The notes under the pieces: generated by a model
Database searches by the model: none
What the model was told of the DNA's origin: nothing
What the model saw: only the letters and a program-made list of their open reading frames with translations
In this document: one piece after another, positions 6,763-13,560 of the stretch
How the letters are laid out: each line of letters opens with the position of its first letter
How positions within the stretch are numbered: the stretch's first letter is position 1
Translations under genes and position numbers: made by a program
From: Butyrivibrio sp.
Lineage (GTDB): Bacteria; Bacillota_A; Clostridia; Lachnospirales; Lachnospiraceae
Length of the DNA stretch: 15,611 nucleotides
Reading direction: 5' to 3'
Assembly (NCBI GenBank): GCA_024690635.1
Contig: JAILOW010000053.1
Coordinates: 1-15,611 of the forward strand

Positions 6763-8721
6763 TTAGTTTTGTAATTCAGCATTAAGGATGTTGTGATGAT
6801 GGTCTGTTACAACAAACCTCTTTATGCCCTCGGAATTTACTTCTGAATTATATTCGTCATCATTTATTGGCTTATAACAGTATTTAAAAGACTCCTGGTA
6901 TCCTTCGGGATACTCTGTTTTCCATACTGTAAGTGTGTTGTCGATAAATGAGCTGTTATCCTGGTTGAGGGGATAATTACAGTCGTATATATAAAATATC
7001 ACCGTATTCCCATCATCAATTTGCTTATAGTTTACTACGTTAACTTTATGCGCGCCAAGCCCTGTTCCTATCAGAGATAAGCTTAGTATTTCTCCAGAGT
7101 CAAGCCTATCCATCATGATTTTAATGGTGTCCCACGAAAAAGTTCCTATTTTGTCGCTTATATAATATGTCGCACCCGCACTTCTTACAACATCATTTTC
7201 TTCAGCCCAATATGCGCCGATCATTTTGACAAACTCTTGCTCTCCGTTAGTTAAGCCTTGAAGACATCCGCTTTTATCGGCGTGGTCACTTACAAACAGA
7301 TGGCCTTTATAGTCCCACAATTCGGAATCTGTAAGAGTGTCATTTGTTTCATCATTGGATATGTCCCATGACACTGTGTTAACTCCATTTGTATAGCTGT
7401 TGGATGCATATGAACCGCTTGACGGAGCTGATTTTTCGTTAAATACCTGAGCGGTAAATGCGGCTATTCCTGCACAATTTCCTACGTTGGCATATTCTGA
7501 TCCAAAATTTTCAAACGGAAATGCATCTTTGGTGATGTCAAAGCCGGTATTAGAGTGAGGGTCGTTCTTGATTGTCTTAATCCCTGTCACGGATGCTTTA
7601 TAATCCTCGGGATTTAATACAATCTTGTCATTATATACAAGGAAAAAGTGTTTGGGTCCTAGTTCGTCGTTGACGCTGTTAAATGCAAAAGCGGGAAATC
7701 TCTCAACTACAGCTTTAAGAGCTTTCAATTTTGTTTCTGAAACCTCTTTTATATCTGCGTCTGAAAGACCGTCAAGTCCATATCCATCGACGATGTGATA
7801 ACTTATTGCCAGCAGGTAGTTTTTAGTAAATTGATCAGCATTTTTGTTTCCCGTAGGTACATAATACAAATGAGGTTTCGCGTTAAAAAACAAGTTCCTA
7901 AAGCTAAATATGTGTACATAGAGGAAATTGGATGCGCCCGAGCCGCTATTTAGTGCACCGTCCTTATATTCTGGCTTTGAAGGAGAAAATACACTATCCT
8001 TTCTGGCAAGCACTACCACATATCCATTTGAGCCATCAAACTCATAATCGGGAGTAATAACACTGCCATTTACCACGGCTTTTGAACTCCACATTTCCCC
8101 GCCATACCAATGTGCTATGAGGACAGTAATATCCGCAGCCTTTATACCTTCTGTGTTAATAATATCTGACGTGTCGATATCTAAGGTGCCGTTATAATTG
8201 TAGATCTTGTACGTTTTATAGACGGTGTATCCTTCTATCCGCGAATTATCAGCATCTTCCACATGCGCGTTTAAATCATTAACTGTTTTTGCAGTAAGGA
8301 TTACTTCTTCGCAAGCGTTTCCTTTAAACTCTATATTTTCTCTATCGTAATGGGCATTGAGCGACATACCGTGTTCAACTTTATATCCATCAGTATAGAG
8401 ATCGTCAGCGGTGGATGTTTTTGCAGGATCGCTGCCATAAATCTCAACCTCTTCCTTATCGGTCAGTCCATCTCCGTCGCTGTCAAAATTTTTGATTGGC
8501 TGAAGCCCGGCGTTCACTTTATCGAGCATAGACCATCCATCTATTTCCGAGGGTGTATCTGCCCACTGGGCTTTGACTTCGTCCATATTGACAACTTCGT
8601 CGGGTAGTCTTTTCTTGTCACCAACATGTTTAATTAAGTTGGAAATTTTAGGGACTACCAAAAACAGGACTATTACAGCTCCCAGTATTATTAAAATTCC
8701 TTTTATTGTTCTCTTGTTCAT
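6763..8721 (-). CDS. Membrane-anchored protein with Ca-binding repeat and papain-like domain
   Basis: A 652-aa protein starting with a basic tail and one uncleaved-looking hydrophobic helix (about 8-25), so the bulk should lie outside the cytoplasm. Residues 80-99 (DSDGDGLTDKEE...GSDP) are a thrombospondin type 3/EF-hand-like calcium loop, common in surface proteins. The 130-260 region looks beta-rich. The C-terminal half carries GNCAGIAAF (Cys416), GAHKVNVVNY (His558) and YIYDCNYP (Asp580), in the order and spacing of papain-fold cysteine peptidases or transglutaminase-like enzymes; assignment as a catalytic triad is inference. The ATG at 8721 is chosen for its GGAGG 5 nt upstream; the ATG at 8742 lies before that SD. 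It leads the operon with the 81-aa and Kv-channel genes and has its own promoter-like leader. Confidence 0.7.
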   Translation of the reverse strand: MNKRTIKGILIILGAVIVLFLVVPKISNLIKHVGDKKRLPDEVVNMDEVKAQWADTPSEIDGWSMLDKVNAGLQPIKNFDSDGDGLTDKEEVEIYGSDPAKTSTADDLYTDGYKVEHGMSLNAHYDRENIEFKGNACEEVILTAKTVNDLNAHVEDADNSRIEGYTVYKTYKIYNYNGTLDIDTSDIINTEGIKAADITVLIAHWYGGEMWSSKAVVNGSVITPDYEFDGSNGYVVVLARKDSVFSPSKPEYKDGALNSGSGASNFLYVHIFSFRNLFFNAKPHLYYVPTGNKNADQFTKNYLLAISYHIVDGYGLDGLSDADIKEVSETKLKALKAVVERFPAFAFNSVNDELGPKHFFLVYNDKIVLNPEDYKASVTGIKTIKNDPHSNTGFDITKDAFPFENFGSEYANVGNCAGIAAFTAQVFNEKSAPSSGSYASNSYTNGVNTVSWDISNDETNDTLTDSELWDYKGHLFVSDHADKSGCLQGLTNGEQEFVKMIGAYWAEENDVVRSAGATYYISDKIGTFSWDTIKIMMDRLDSGEILSLSLIGTGLGAHKVNVVNYKQIDDGNTVIFYIYDCNYPLNQDNSSFIDNTLTVWKTEYPEGYQESFKYCYKPINDDEYNSEVNSEGIKRFVVTDHHHNILNAELQN

Positions 8722-8745
8722 GATATCCTCCATATATAGCATTTC

Positions 8746-8780
8746 TACTATAAATATGAGTTATTTAGAGCACAAGTATG
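8746..8780 (-). promoter_or_regulatory. Two-part promoter-like region of the anchored-protein operon
   Basis: On the minus strand, AACATAC is followed after 17 nt by CATATTTATAGTA (8746-8758), which ends 25 nt before the ATG at 8721. The spacing is that of -35 and -10 boxes, although neither hexamer is the sigma-A consensus. Confidence 0.5.
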
Positions 8781-8798
8781 TTTTCTGTATAGCTAATT
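8776..8798 (-). repeat. 23-bp upstream repeat, copy 1
   Basis: Plus-strand GTATGTTTTCTGTA-TAGCTAATT; copy 2 at 9980-10002 differs by two transitions. It overlaps the stop codon of the 371-aa gene and lies upstream of the promoter-like motif of the next gene. Confidence 0.7.
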
Positions 8799-9913
8799 TA
8801 TACCTTTTCTCCTGATGGAAGTATTAGCCAGCCGTTTTTGTCAAACAGTGCGGCCTTTTCTTTATAGCTTCCCCTGTTTGTGTGAATATATAGAGAGTAT
8901 TCCATATATTTCTTTACCATGTCAGCCTGCTTATCTGACGAACACAAAGAAACTACTTTTGACAGAAACTCCTGTGGTGAATATCTGTCTCCGTAGCAAG
9001 ATTCAAGATTTTTTTGTCCTGGCATTGTGTCTGTTAACAAGTGATCTCGCAATAAAGCAGGATATAATGCCACGCCATCTGCTTCTTTCATTTCTTTTGT
9101 GCATTTGTAGAGCAGTTCTGCGTTATCTATAACTTCTTTAGCATAAATCGAAAAGGCTGTTTCTTCGTCTATATCGCCATCGTTCATTTTTTCAAAAAGA
9201 CTTTTTACGCCTTTTTTATCCAACTGGCGGACCTGCTCGATCAGGTCTTTGTCACAGCTTGGATATGAGCTCCATGGCTCAAGAGGATTTCCATCAATGT
9301 CAATCCTAAAGCTTTGCTCGTTGTAATATGGTTTATTACTATTGATGCACTTTGTCACCTCTTTAATGATATCTACATACTTGATCACATCCTCTTTTGT
9401 AGGAGGAGTAATATGCGCATCGCGCTTAAACACCCGAGTATATCTGACATTACCTTCTTTTGCGAATGTCTTTCTTATTGCCTCGTTTGTAACGCATATC
9501 TCTGCCAGTTTTTCTGCACTAAAGCCTCCGCCGAACACATTCATTAAGTGCTCTATCTCGGCAAGCAGGTATGCCGCCGCCGCATCAAAGCCCTGACGAT
9601 ATGACATTTCGTGCTGATCCATAGGAACTGTTCCGTTATCGTGCAGAAGATAAGTCTCTAAAAAGGACTCCGGTAGGGAACAGTTATTATCCAGCAGTCT
9701 GCGCATTTCTCTGTCGGTAAGATAGGCATTCGCCTGTGTCTCTGCGATGTACTGAGCCTGTTCTTTAAAGTCTTTCATGTTCCTGGCGCACAGCTCATAA
9801 AACGAAACAGCTCTTTGCTTTATCTCTTCGTCGTAACTTGTAACCCCGGCTTCAATCTGATCTTCAAGGAAGACAGGTTTATTCTTTTTTTTAAATAAAT
9901 CTTTAATACTCAC
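8798..9913 (-). CDS. Protein of unknown function (371 aa)
   Basis: A soluble 371-aa protein, largely helical, with a basic start (MSIKDLFKKKNKPVF). It contains a Ala-rich helix (FDAAAAYLLAEIEHLMNVFGGG, about 109-130), a Pro/aromatic stretch (GNPLEPWSSYPSCDKD) and a C-terminus ending in FDKNGWLILPSGEKV. No signal peptide, membrane segment or catalytic motif that I recognise. The start is a GTG at 9913 with only a weak AAAGGA 16 nt upstream, so translation may be weak or the start may differ; the next in-frame Met is 45 residues in. It is followed after 76 bp by the anchored-protein operon, with no terminator between, so read-through is possible. Confidence 0.7.
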   Translation of the reverse strand: MSIKDLFKKKNKPVFLEDQIEAGVTSYDEEIKQRAVSFYELCARNMKDFKEQAQYIAETQANAYLTDREMRRLLDNNCSLPESFLETYLLHDNGTVPMDQHEMSYRQGFDAAAAYLLAEIEHLMNVFGGGFSAEKLAEICVTNEAIRKTFAKEGNVRYTRVFKRDAHITPPTKEDVIKYVDIIKEVTKCINSNKPYYNEQSFRIDIDGNPLEPWSSYPSCDKDLIEQVRQLDKKGVKSLFEKMNDGDIDEETAFSIYAKEVIDNAELLYKCTKEMKEADGVALYPALLRDHLLTDTMPGQKNLESCYGDRYSPQEFLSKVVSLCSSDKQADMVKKYMEYSLYIHTNRGSYKEKAALFDKNGWLILPSGEKV

Positions 9914-9943
9914 TATTTCTAATTTTATATCCTTTCATATTTG

Positions 9944-9984
9944 TACTTCTATATATAGTATGGTTGATTAGGTTTTAATGTATG
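9944..9984 (-). promoter_or_regulatory. Two-part promoter-like region of the 371-aa gene
   Basis: On the minus strand, AACATAC is followed after exactly 17 nt by CATACTATATATAGAAGTA (9944-9962), which ends 31 nt before the GTG at 9913. It has the same architecture and spacing as the region at 8746-8780. Confidence 0.5.
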
Positions 9985-10002
9985 TTTTCTGTACAGCCAA
10001 TT
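9980..10002 (-). repeat. 23-bp upstream repeat, copy 2
   Basis: Plus-strand GTATGTTTTCTGTA-CAGCCAATT, 21 of 23 identical to 8776-8798, and placed at the same distance from the downstream promoter-like motif. It contains the palindrome CTGTACAG. Confidence 0.7.
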
Positions 10003-10022
10003 ATATCATTTATGCCATACAG

Positions 10023-10056
10023 AATAAAACAGGGATAAGGCCAAGCTTTATCCCTG
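10023..10056 (-). terminator. Intrinsic terminator after the coiled-coil gene
   Basis: CAGGGATAA (10030-10038) and TTATCCCTG (10048-10056) form a 9-bp stem. The minus strand continues TTTTATT. It lies only 12 nt beyond the stop of the out-of-frame tail at 10069 but over 90 nt beyond the annotated stop of the 602-aa gene. Confidence 0.8.
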
Positions 10057-10068
10057 AAATATTAAGTG

Positions 10069-10150
10069 TTAAATTGATTGCTGTGCCGTTGCGCCTTGTT
10101 TTATCTGTTGTCTGAACGCGCGGACGGGTTTAAGGTAAGTCTTAATATCA
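10069..10150 (-). other. Out-of-frame coding-like tail of the 602-aa gene
   Basis: Reading one base forward from the 602-aa frame, the minus strand stays open from before the TGA (10148-10150) to a TAA at 10069-10071. It gives protein-like sequence (DDIKTYLKPVRAF then RQQIKQGATAQQSI). No start codon or RBS serves it alone. The gap to the terminator then matches that of other genes here. It may be the original C-terminus, lost by an indel or reached by frameshifting. Confidence 0.4.
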
Positions 10151-11956
10151 TCTTGCTCCGTCGTCCTTGGACAAGATTTCCTTGCTGGCTTTATGCATAT
10201 CGTCAGCCTTGTTCTGATTTTCCTTATGGATACGGCTAAGTCTCTGGGTAAAGATATCTTCTGTCTTTCTGCCTTTTTCCTCTACTCTTTCACCAAAGTC
10301 CTTGAGCTCTTCATGTTTAGGGGTAACGGTTCGCTCATACTGGGTGTTGAGCTTTTCCATGTTGTCTTTGTTTTTCTGTACATAGCCCTTGATCCGGTCA
10401 ATCTCATCCTGGTCCTTTTCGCTGCGCTCATATTTGTGCTCGGCTTCTTTTCCTACAAGAAGGCGCCCAAGATCATGAAGCGTTCCTCTTATCTGAGCCT
10501 TTCTGTCTGCAGCTTCTATCCTTTCTGACAGATGTTCCATGTTGAGCTTGTACTCGTTGACCACAACCTCCATCTTACGGCTGTAATCTCTGTTAATATT
10601 GCTAACCTGATCTGCAAGATCTTTATAAGCGTTAACCTTTTCATGGGTATCTTTCATATTCATGACTTTAAGGTTTGTCTTTTCAAGACCGTCACGGATC
10701 TTTTCAAGGGAACGGATACCAAGGTTCACACCTGCTTTAAGGGTGGAGTGCATCTTATCAAAAATACCCTGCACCTTTTCTTTTCCCTCAAGACCCAGAG
10801 CCTGACGATACTGCGCCTTTGTATCTAAAATCTTCTGCTCAATATCTACCAGCTCTTTTCTCATTTCGTTTGCGTGGAGCGTCTTTTCTGCAATGCCGTC
10901 TGCGTATCTTTCTATCTTTTTGTGGCAATCAATAATTTTGTCATTATCTTTGCCCTGCATTGACATTACGCTGAGCTGATTATTGATCTGTCTTTGAAGT
11001 TTTGATATCTGGTCGTTGTCAAGCTTAATATCGTCGAGCAGTGTTTTACGCCTGTCTTTAAGAGCATCAAGCTCTGATTTTATCTCTGCAGACGGTCTGT
11101 GTTTATCGTCTATTGCTCCGTCAATCCACTTTTGCTGTTCCTGTGTGGGGGCTTCGCCTCTGTTTATGTGATTTACGATCTCTTTAACCATATCCTTCTG
11201 CGACATGGTCTCAGGGTCAAGATTTAATCCCTGCCTTTCCTGCTCCATTGTTGGCTCCTCCTTTTGGTTGATTTCATCAACTTCTTTTCTAAATGCATCA
11301 ATCTTATCCTGTCCATAAACAGGCTCGCTCATTTCTCTGTACAGATCATTTGAAAGTTCCATAGCTATCTTTTGCTCTAAGTCACTTACTGACCCTGCTG
11401 TGATGCCTCTCTCCACAATAAAATCTCTGTACTGAACTGCAGAGAGCATCTTTATCTTATCGCTGCCTTCCTCCGGTGTTACTCCAAAGCTTTCCGGATA
11501 AAGCCCTGTAAAGCCATTTATCAGAGTGTCCATGTCTCCAGTAGTATTGTAGATATCTTCCACCTCACTGTCTGTCATCTCTACAGTATCATCCAAGGTG
11601 TTTTCGATAGACTCTGCTCTTTCTCTTTCTTCCTCAAGATTCTGCTGAGATGCAATGTCAAGAGGATCTGAGGGTGTGCTTACAGAGCCTATATTTTCTT
11701 CTGTTACAGGCTCAGGAAACGCTTTTGCGATATCCTCATAATCAGACATGCTTGCTATATCCCTGAAGTCTCCGGGGGTATTGATATATACACTTTGTAT
11801 GTCGTTTCCATCCAGCCCTGCCAGGAACTCCCCTACCGTTTCGCCGTTGTTTATGATGTTGTACTGCTTTTCTGCCCCCTCGATTGGTTCTAAAGAATAT
11901 CCGTCAGCAATAAGACGGTTTTTGATGTCTTTAAAGAGCTGTTCCTTTTCATTCAT
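10148..11956 (-). CDS. Long coiled-coil protein of unknown function (602 aa)
   Basis: A 602-aa soluble protein. Residues 1-90 look like a small alpha/beta domain (YNIINNGETVGEFLAGLDG). Residues 90-160 are acidic and low in complexity. The region around 160-260 is helical with Glu/Gln-rich stretches. From about 285 to the end it is mostly coiled coil (SELDALKDRRKTLLDDIK, EKVNAYKDLADQVSN, EIDRIKGYVQKNKDNMEKL). No enzyme motif is visible. Proteins with this build often belong to conjugation or mobilisation modules, but I cannot name the family. AGGAGG lies 9 nt before the ATG. Transcription probably starts at the motif at 11971-11985 and ends at 10023-10056. The sequence past the stop remains open in another frame, so the true C-terminus is uncertain. 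Confidence 0.75.
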   Translation of the reverse strand: MNEKEQLFKDIKNRLIADGYSLEPIEGAEKQYNIINNGETVGEFLAGLDGNDIQSVYINTPGDFRDIASMSDYEDIAKAFPEPVTEENIGSVSTPSDPLDIASQQNLEEERERAESIENTLDDTVEMTDSEVEDIYNTTGDMDTLINGFTGLYPESFGVTPEEGSDKIKMLSAVQYRDFIVERGITAGSVSDLEQKIAMELSNDLYREMSEPVYGQDKIDAFRKEVDEINQKEEPTMEQERQGLNLDPETMSQKDMVKEIVNHINRGEAPTQEQQKWIDGAIDDKHRPSAEIKSELDALKDRRKTLLDDIKLDNDQISKLQRQINNQLSVMSMQGKDNDKIIDCHKKIERYADGIAEKTLHANEMRKELVDIEQKILDTKAQYRQALGLEGKEKVQGIFDKMHSTLKAGVNLGIRSLEKIRDGLEKTNLKVMNMKDTHEKVNAYKDLADQVSNINRDYSRKMEVVVNEYKLNMEHLSERIEAADRKAQIRGTLHDLGRLLVGKEAEHKYERSEKDQDEIDRIKGYVQKNKDNMEKLNTQYERTVTPKHEELKDFGERVEEKGRKTEDIFTQRLSRIHKENQNKADDMHKASKEILSKDDGAR

Positions 11957-11970
11957 GGGTAAATACCTCC

Positions 11971-11985
11971 TATGTCATAAATATG
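11971..11985 (-). promoter_or_regulatory. CATA-type promoter-like motif before the coiled-coil gene
   Basis: CATATTTATGACATA on the minus strand merges directly into the AGGAGG ribosome binding site, 15 nt before the ATG. The leader would be very short; a second, looser match (TTTTATTTATGTGTAG) lies just upstream. Confidence 0.35.
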
Positions 11986-12000
11986 CTAAAACTACACATA

Positions 12001-12038
12001 AATAAAAAAGAACAGCACGTTGTTCCGTGAACGTGCTG
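12001..12038 (-). terminator. Terminator of the interrupted small gene
   Basis: CAGCACGTT (12013-12021) and AACGTGCTG (12030-12038) form a 9-bp stem. The minus strand then reads TTCTTTTTTATT. It begins right after the TAA of the interrupted gene (12041-12043), showing that this remnant was a real transcription unit. Confidence 0.85.
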
Positions 12039-12040
12039 CT

Positions 12041-12070
12041 TTACTTAATTTTGTATTCTATTTTTTTAAC
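12041..12070 (-). pseudogene. 3' remnant of the small gene split by the TnpB element
   Basis: The minus strand reads VKKIEYKIK and a TAA just before a terminator. It has no start of its own. Joined directly to the fragment at 13435-13476, it continues in frame as a 23-codon gene. Confidence 0.6.
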
Positions 12071-12087
12071 AAGCTGTGAGCAAGAAA

Positions 12088-12121
12088 TCCCCCACCTCTA
12101 AGCAAAGAGTAGGTGGTGGGA
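12088..12121 (+). repeat. Left-end subterminal hairpin
   Basis: TCCC-CCACCT (12088-12097) pairs with AGGTGG-T-GGGA (12111-12121), leaving one bulged T and a 13-nt loop. Such imperfect hairpins are recognised by TnpA in IS200/IS605 elements; CAAGAAA just 5' would hold the guide bases. Confidence 0.75.
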
Positions 12122-12150
12122 TGAATTGTGGCAAACACAGCGCTTTCCCC

Positions 12151-12179
12151 TTGTTTATAGAACGTTTGTTTGGTATAAT
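12151..12179 (+). promoter_or_regulatory. Sigma-A promoter of tnpB
   Basis: TTGTTT, a 17-nt spacer and a perfect TATAAT. The expected transcription start, 6-7 nt after the -10, coincides with the tnpB ATG at 12186. There is no Shine-Dalgarno before that ATG, so a leaderless mRNA is predicted. Confidence 0.8.
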
Positions 12180-12185
12180 GTAAGT

Positions 12186-13292
12186 ATGAATAAAGCCATT
12201 AAATACAGGTTATATCCTACCAAAAAGCAAACTGAATACTTCCTTAAATGTTTTGGATGTTGTCGTTTTGTATATAACCAGGCACTTAACTGGCGCATGG
12301 CTGCTTACAAGGCTGATGGCACATCCTTAAACTATAACGATACCGCTTTTGGGCTCACTGCCATGAAGCGCCGGTTTGCGTGGCTTAAAGAAACCGACTC
12401 TATTGCGCTTCAGCAATCGCTGCGTAACCTTGATACTGCCTATAGTTCCTTTTTCAGTAAGAATGGCAGATTTCCTAAATTCAAGTCCGCAAAACACAGC
12501 CGTAAATCCTATACAACCATTAACCAGAATGGCACAGTCTCCATCTCGGACAACTTTGTTAAACTTCCAAAAGTCGGTATTGTCAAGGCTGAGATCCATA
12601 GACAGCCTCTTTCTGATTGGAAACTTAAATCTGCTACTGTTTCTATGGACAGTGATGGTAAGTTTTATGTTTCCTGTCTGTTTGAATACAATGAGCTTAT
12701 TGCAGTCAATGACTCAACTGATAAAGTCATAGGCCTTGACTATAAATCAGATGGTCTTTACATGGATTCTGACGGCAACGTTGGCTCTAACCACAAATAT
12801 TATCGTAAAAGTCATGATAAACTTGCCAAAGCACAGCGTAAGTTAAAGCATAAAGCCATTGGCAGCAACAACTACCGAAAACAGCAGCTTAGGATAAATC
12901 GTATCCATAAACATATAGCAAACCAGCGTTTTGATAACCTCCACAAACTCTCTACCGAGATAGCCAATCAGTATGATGTGGTCTGTGTGGAAAGCCTTAA
13001 CATGCGTTCAATGTCCAACAAAGGTTTTGGTAATGGCAAAGCCACTCTTGATAATGGCTACGGAATGTTCCTTAACATGCTTGAGTACAAGCTTATTGAC
13101 AGAGGTAAACGCTTTATAAGAATCGATAAATGGTTTCCATCAACGCAAATCTGTAGCTGTTGTGGCAGCCGCAAAAAACTTGCTCTTAATGAACGTATCT
13201 ACAAATGCAGTTGCGGCCTATCCATTGACCGTGACCTTAACGCTGCCATCAACATAAGAAATGAAGGCCTTCGCATTTTACAATCTGCGTAG
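12186..13292 (+). CDS. tnpB: TnpB RNA-guided endonuclease
   Basis: A 368-aa TnpB with all key parts present. The N-terminal MNKAIKYRLYPTKKQ and FGCCRFVYNQALNW (23-36) are typical of the wedge/recognition region, and FPKFKSAKHSRKSY (96-109) of the family. The RuvC-like nuclease has Asp185 (GLDYKSDG), Glu269 (VCVESLNM) and Asp350 (DRDLNAAIN). A zinc finger uses Cys323, Cys326, Cys341 and Cys343 (CSCCG...YKCSCG). TnpB uses an omega-RNA from the element's right end to cut matching DNA next to a short motif, which helps the element persist after TnpA excision. The start at 12186 fits the family N-terminus; the in-frame ATG at 12126 would add 20 unrelated residues and precede the promoter. The protein appears active. 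Confidence 0.95.
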   Translation: MNKAIKYRLYPTKKQTEYFLKCFGCCRFVYNQALNWRMAAYKADGTSLNYNDTAFGLTAMKRRFAWLKETDSIALQQSLRNLDTAYSSFFSKNGRFPKFKSAKHSRKSYTTINQNGTVSISDNFVKLPKVGIVKAEIHRQPLSDWKLKSATVSMDSDGKFYVSCLFEYNELIAVNDSTDKVIGLDYKSDGLYMDSDGNVGSNHKYYRKSHDKLAKAQRKLKHKAIGSNNYRKQQLRINRIHKHIANQRFDNLHKLSTEIANQYDVVCVESLNMRSMSNKGFGNGKATLDNGYGMFLNMLEYKLIDRGKRFIRIDKWFPSTQICSCCGSRKKLALNERIYKCSCGLSIDRDLNAAINIRNEGLRILQSA

Positions 13293-13454
13293 GCTATAAA
13301 TACAGTAGGGCGGGAACCGCCCGAACTTAAAGCCTGTGGACACTGTGTAAGACGCATCGTTACAGTTTCATCGTAGCCTGTGCAGTAGTGGTTGAAGCAG
13401 GAAGCCACGTACATTTATGTGCGTGGTAGTTCACCGATGCATCTGAGAGGTCTT
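13293..13454 (+). ncRNA. Candidate omega-RNA of the TnpB element
   Basis: Non-coding sequence from the tnpB stop to the element end at 13434, plus about 20 nt of flank. It contains a GGGCGG-gaa-CCGCCC hairpin (13308-13322), several GC-richer segments (GCCTGTGGACAC, AGCCTGTGCAG) and the terminal hairpin. In known TnpB systems the guide RNA covers this region and its 3' end reads into the flank, so the guide here would start at 13435 (CGATGCATCTGAGAGG). The 5' end probably lies inside tnpB; exact limits are inferred. Confidence 0.65.
13405..13426 (+). repeat. Right-end subterminal hairpin
   Basis: CCACGTAC (13405-13412) pairs with GTGCGTGG (13419-13426), including one G-U, around ATTTAT. GAAG precedes it and TAG-TTCAC follows, the usual layout of guide bases and cleavage site at an IS200/IS605 right end. 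Confidence 0.8.
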
Positions 13455-13476
13455 TAAATCTTATAGAGCCTTCCAT
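13435..13476 (-). pseudogene. 5' remnant of the small gene split by the TnpB element
   Basis: The minus strand has CGGAGG, 7 nt, then an ATG at 13476 reading MEGSIRFKDLSDAS up to the element boundary, where it runs into the transposon right end. A promoter-like motif lies upstream. The remaining codons and terminator are at 12001-12070. The original product would be only about 23 aa, function unknown; a longer gene with a lost middle is possible. Confidence 0.65.
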
Positions 13477-13500
13477 ATCATTTCCTCCGTTTTCATTGTT

Positions 13501-13515
13501 TACGTATAAAATATG
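13501..13515 (-). promoter_or_regulatory. CATA-type promoter-like motif before the interrupted gene
   Basis: CATATTTTATACGTA on the minus strand, preceded by CC, ends 25 nt before the ATG at 13476. It is the best match to the window-wide element. Confidence 0.5.
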
Positions 13516-13560
13516 GGATTACAGAAGAGTGATAAAAGGCAAAGCTTAATTTTCAGACCC

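Larger units (their letters stand above)
12071..13434 (+). mobile_element. TnpB-only IS200/IS605-type element
   Basis: A 1364-bp element with one gene, tnpB, and no TnpA transposase, so it would need a TnpA in trans. The left end has a 10-bp subterminal hairpin with one unpaired T. The right end has an 8-bp hairpin followed by TAG and TTCAC. The left boundary is placed after TTAAC (12066-12070), because that pentamer resembles the right-end TTCAC and sits at the distance from the hairpin seen in this family. Removing the element at these points restores an open frame in the target gene. There is no target duplication, as expected for this family. Boundaries are inferred and could shift by a few bases. 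Confidence 0.75.

Noticed and set aside
9902..9934. An 11-codon frame (MKGYKIRNSEY) overlapping the start of the 371-aa gene
   Set aside because: The AAAGGA lies within it rather than before it, and no usable SD precedes its ATG.
12126..12185. A 20-residue N-terminal extension of TnpB from an earlier ATG
   Set aside because: It would start upstream of the promoter boxes and adds residues not seen at the start of TnpB proteins; the family begins at MNKAIKYRLYP.
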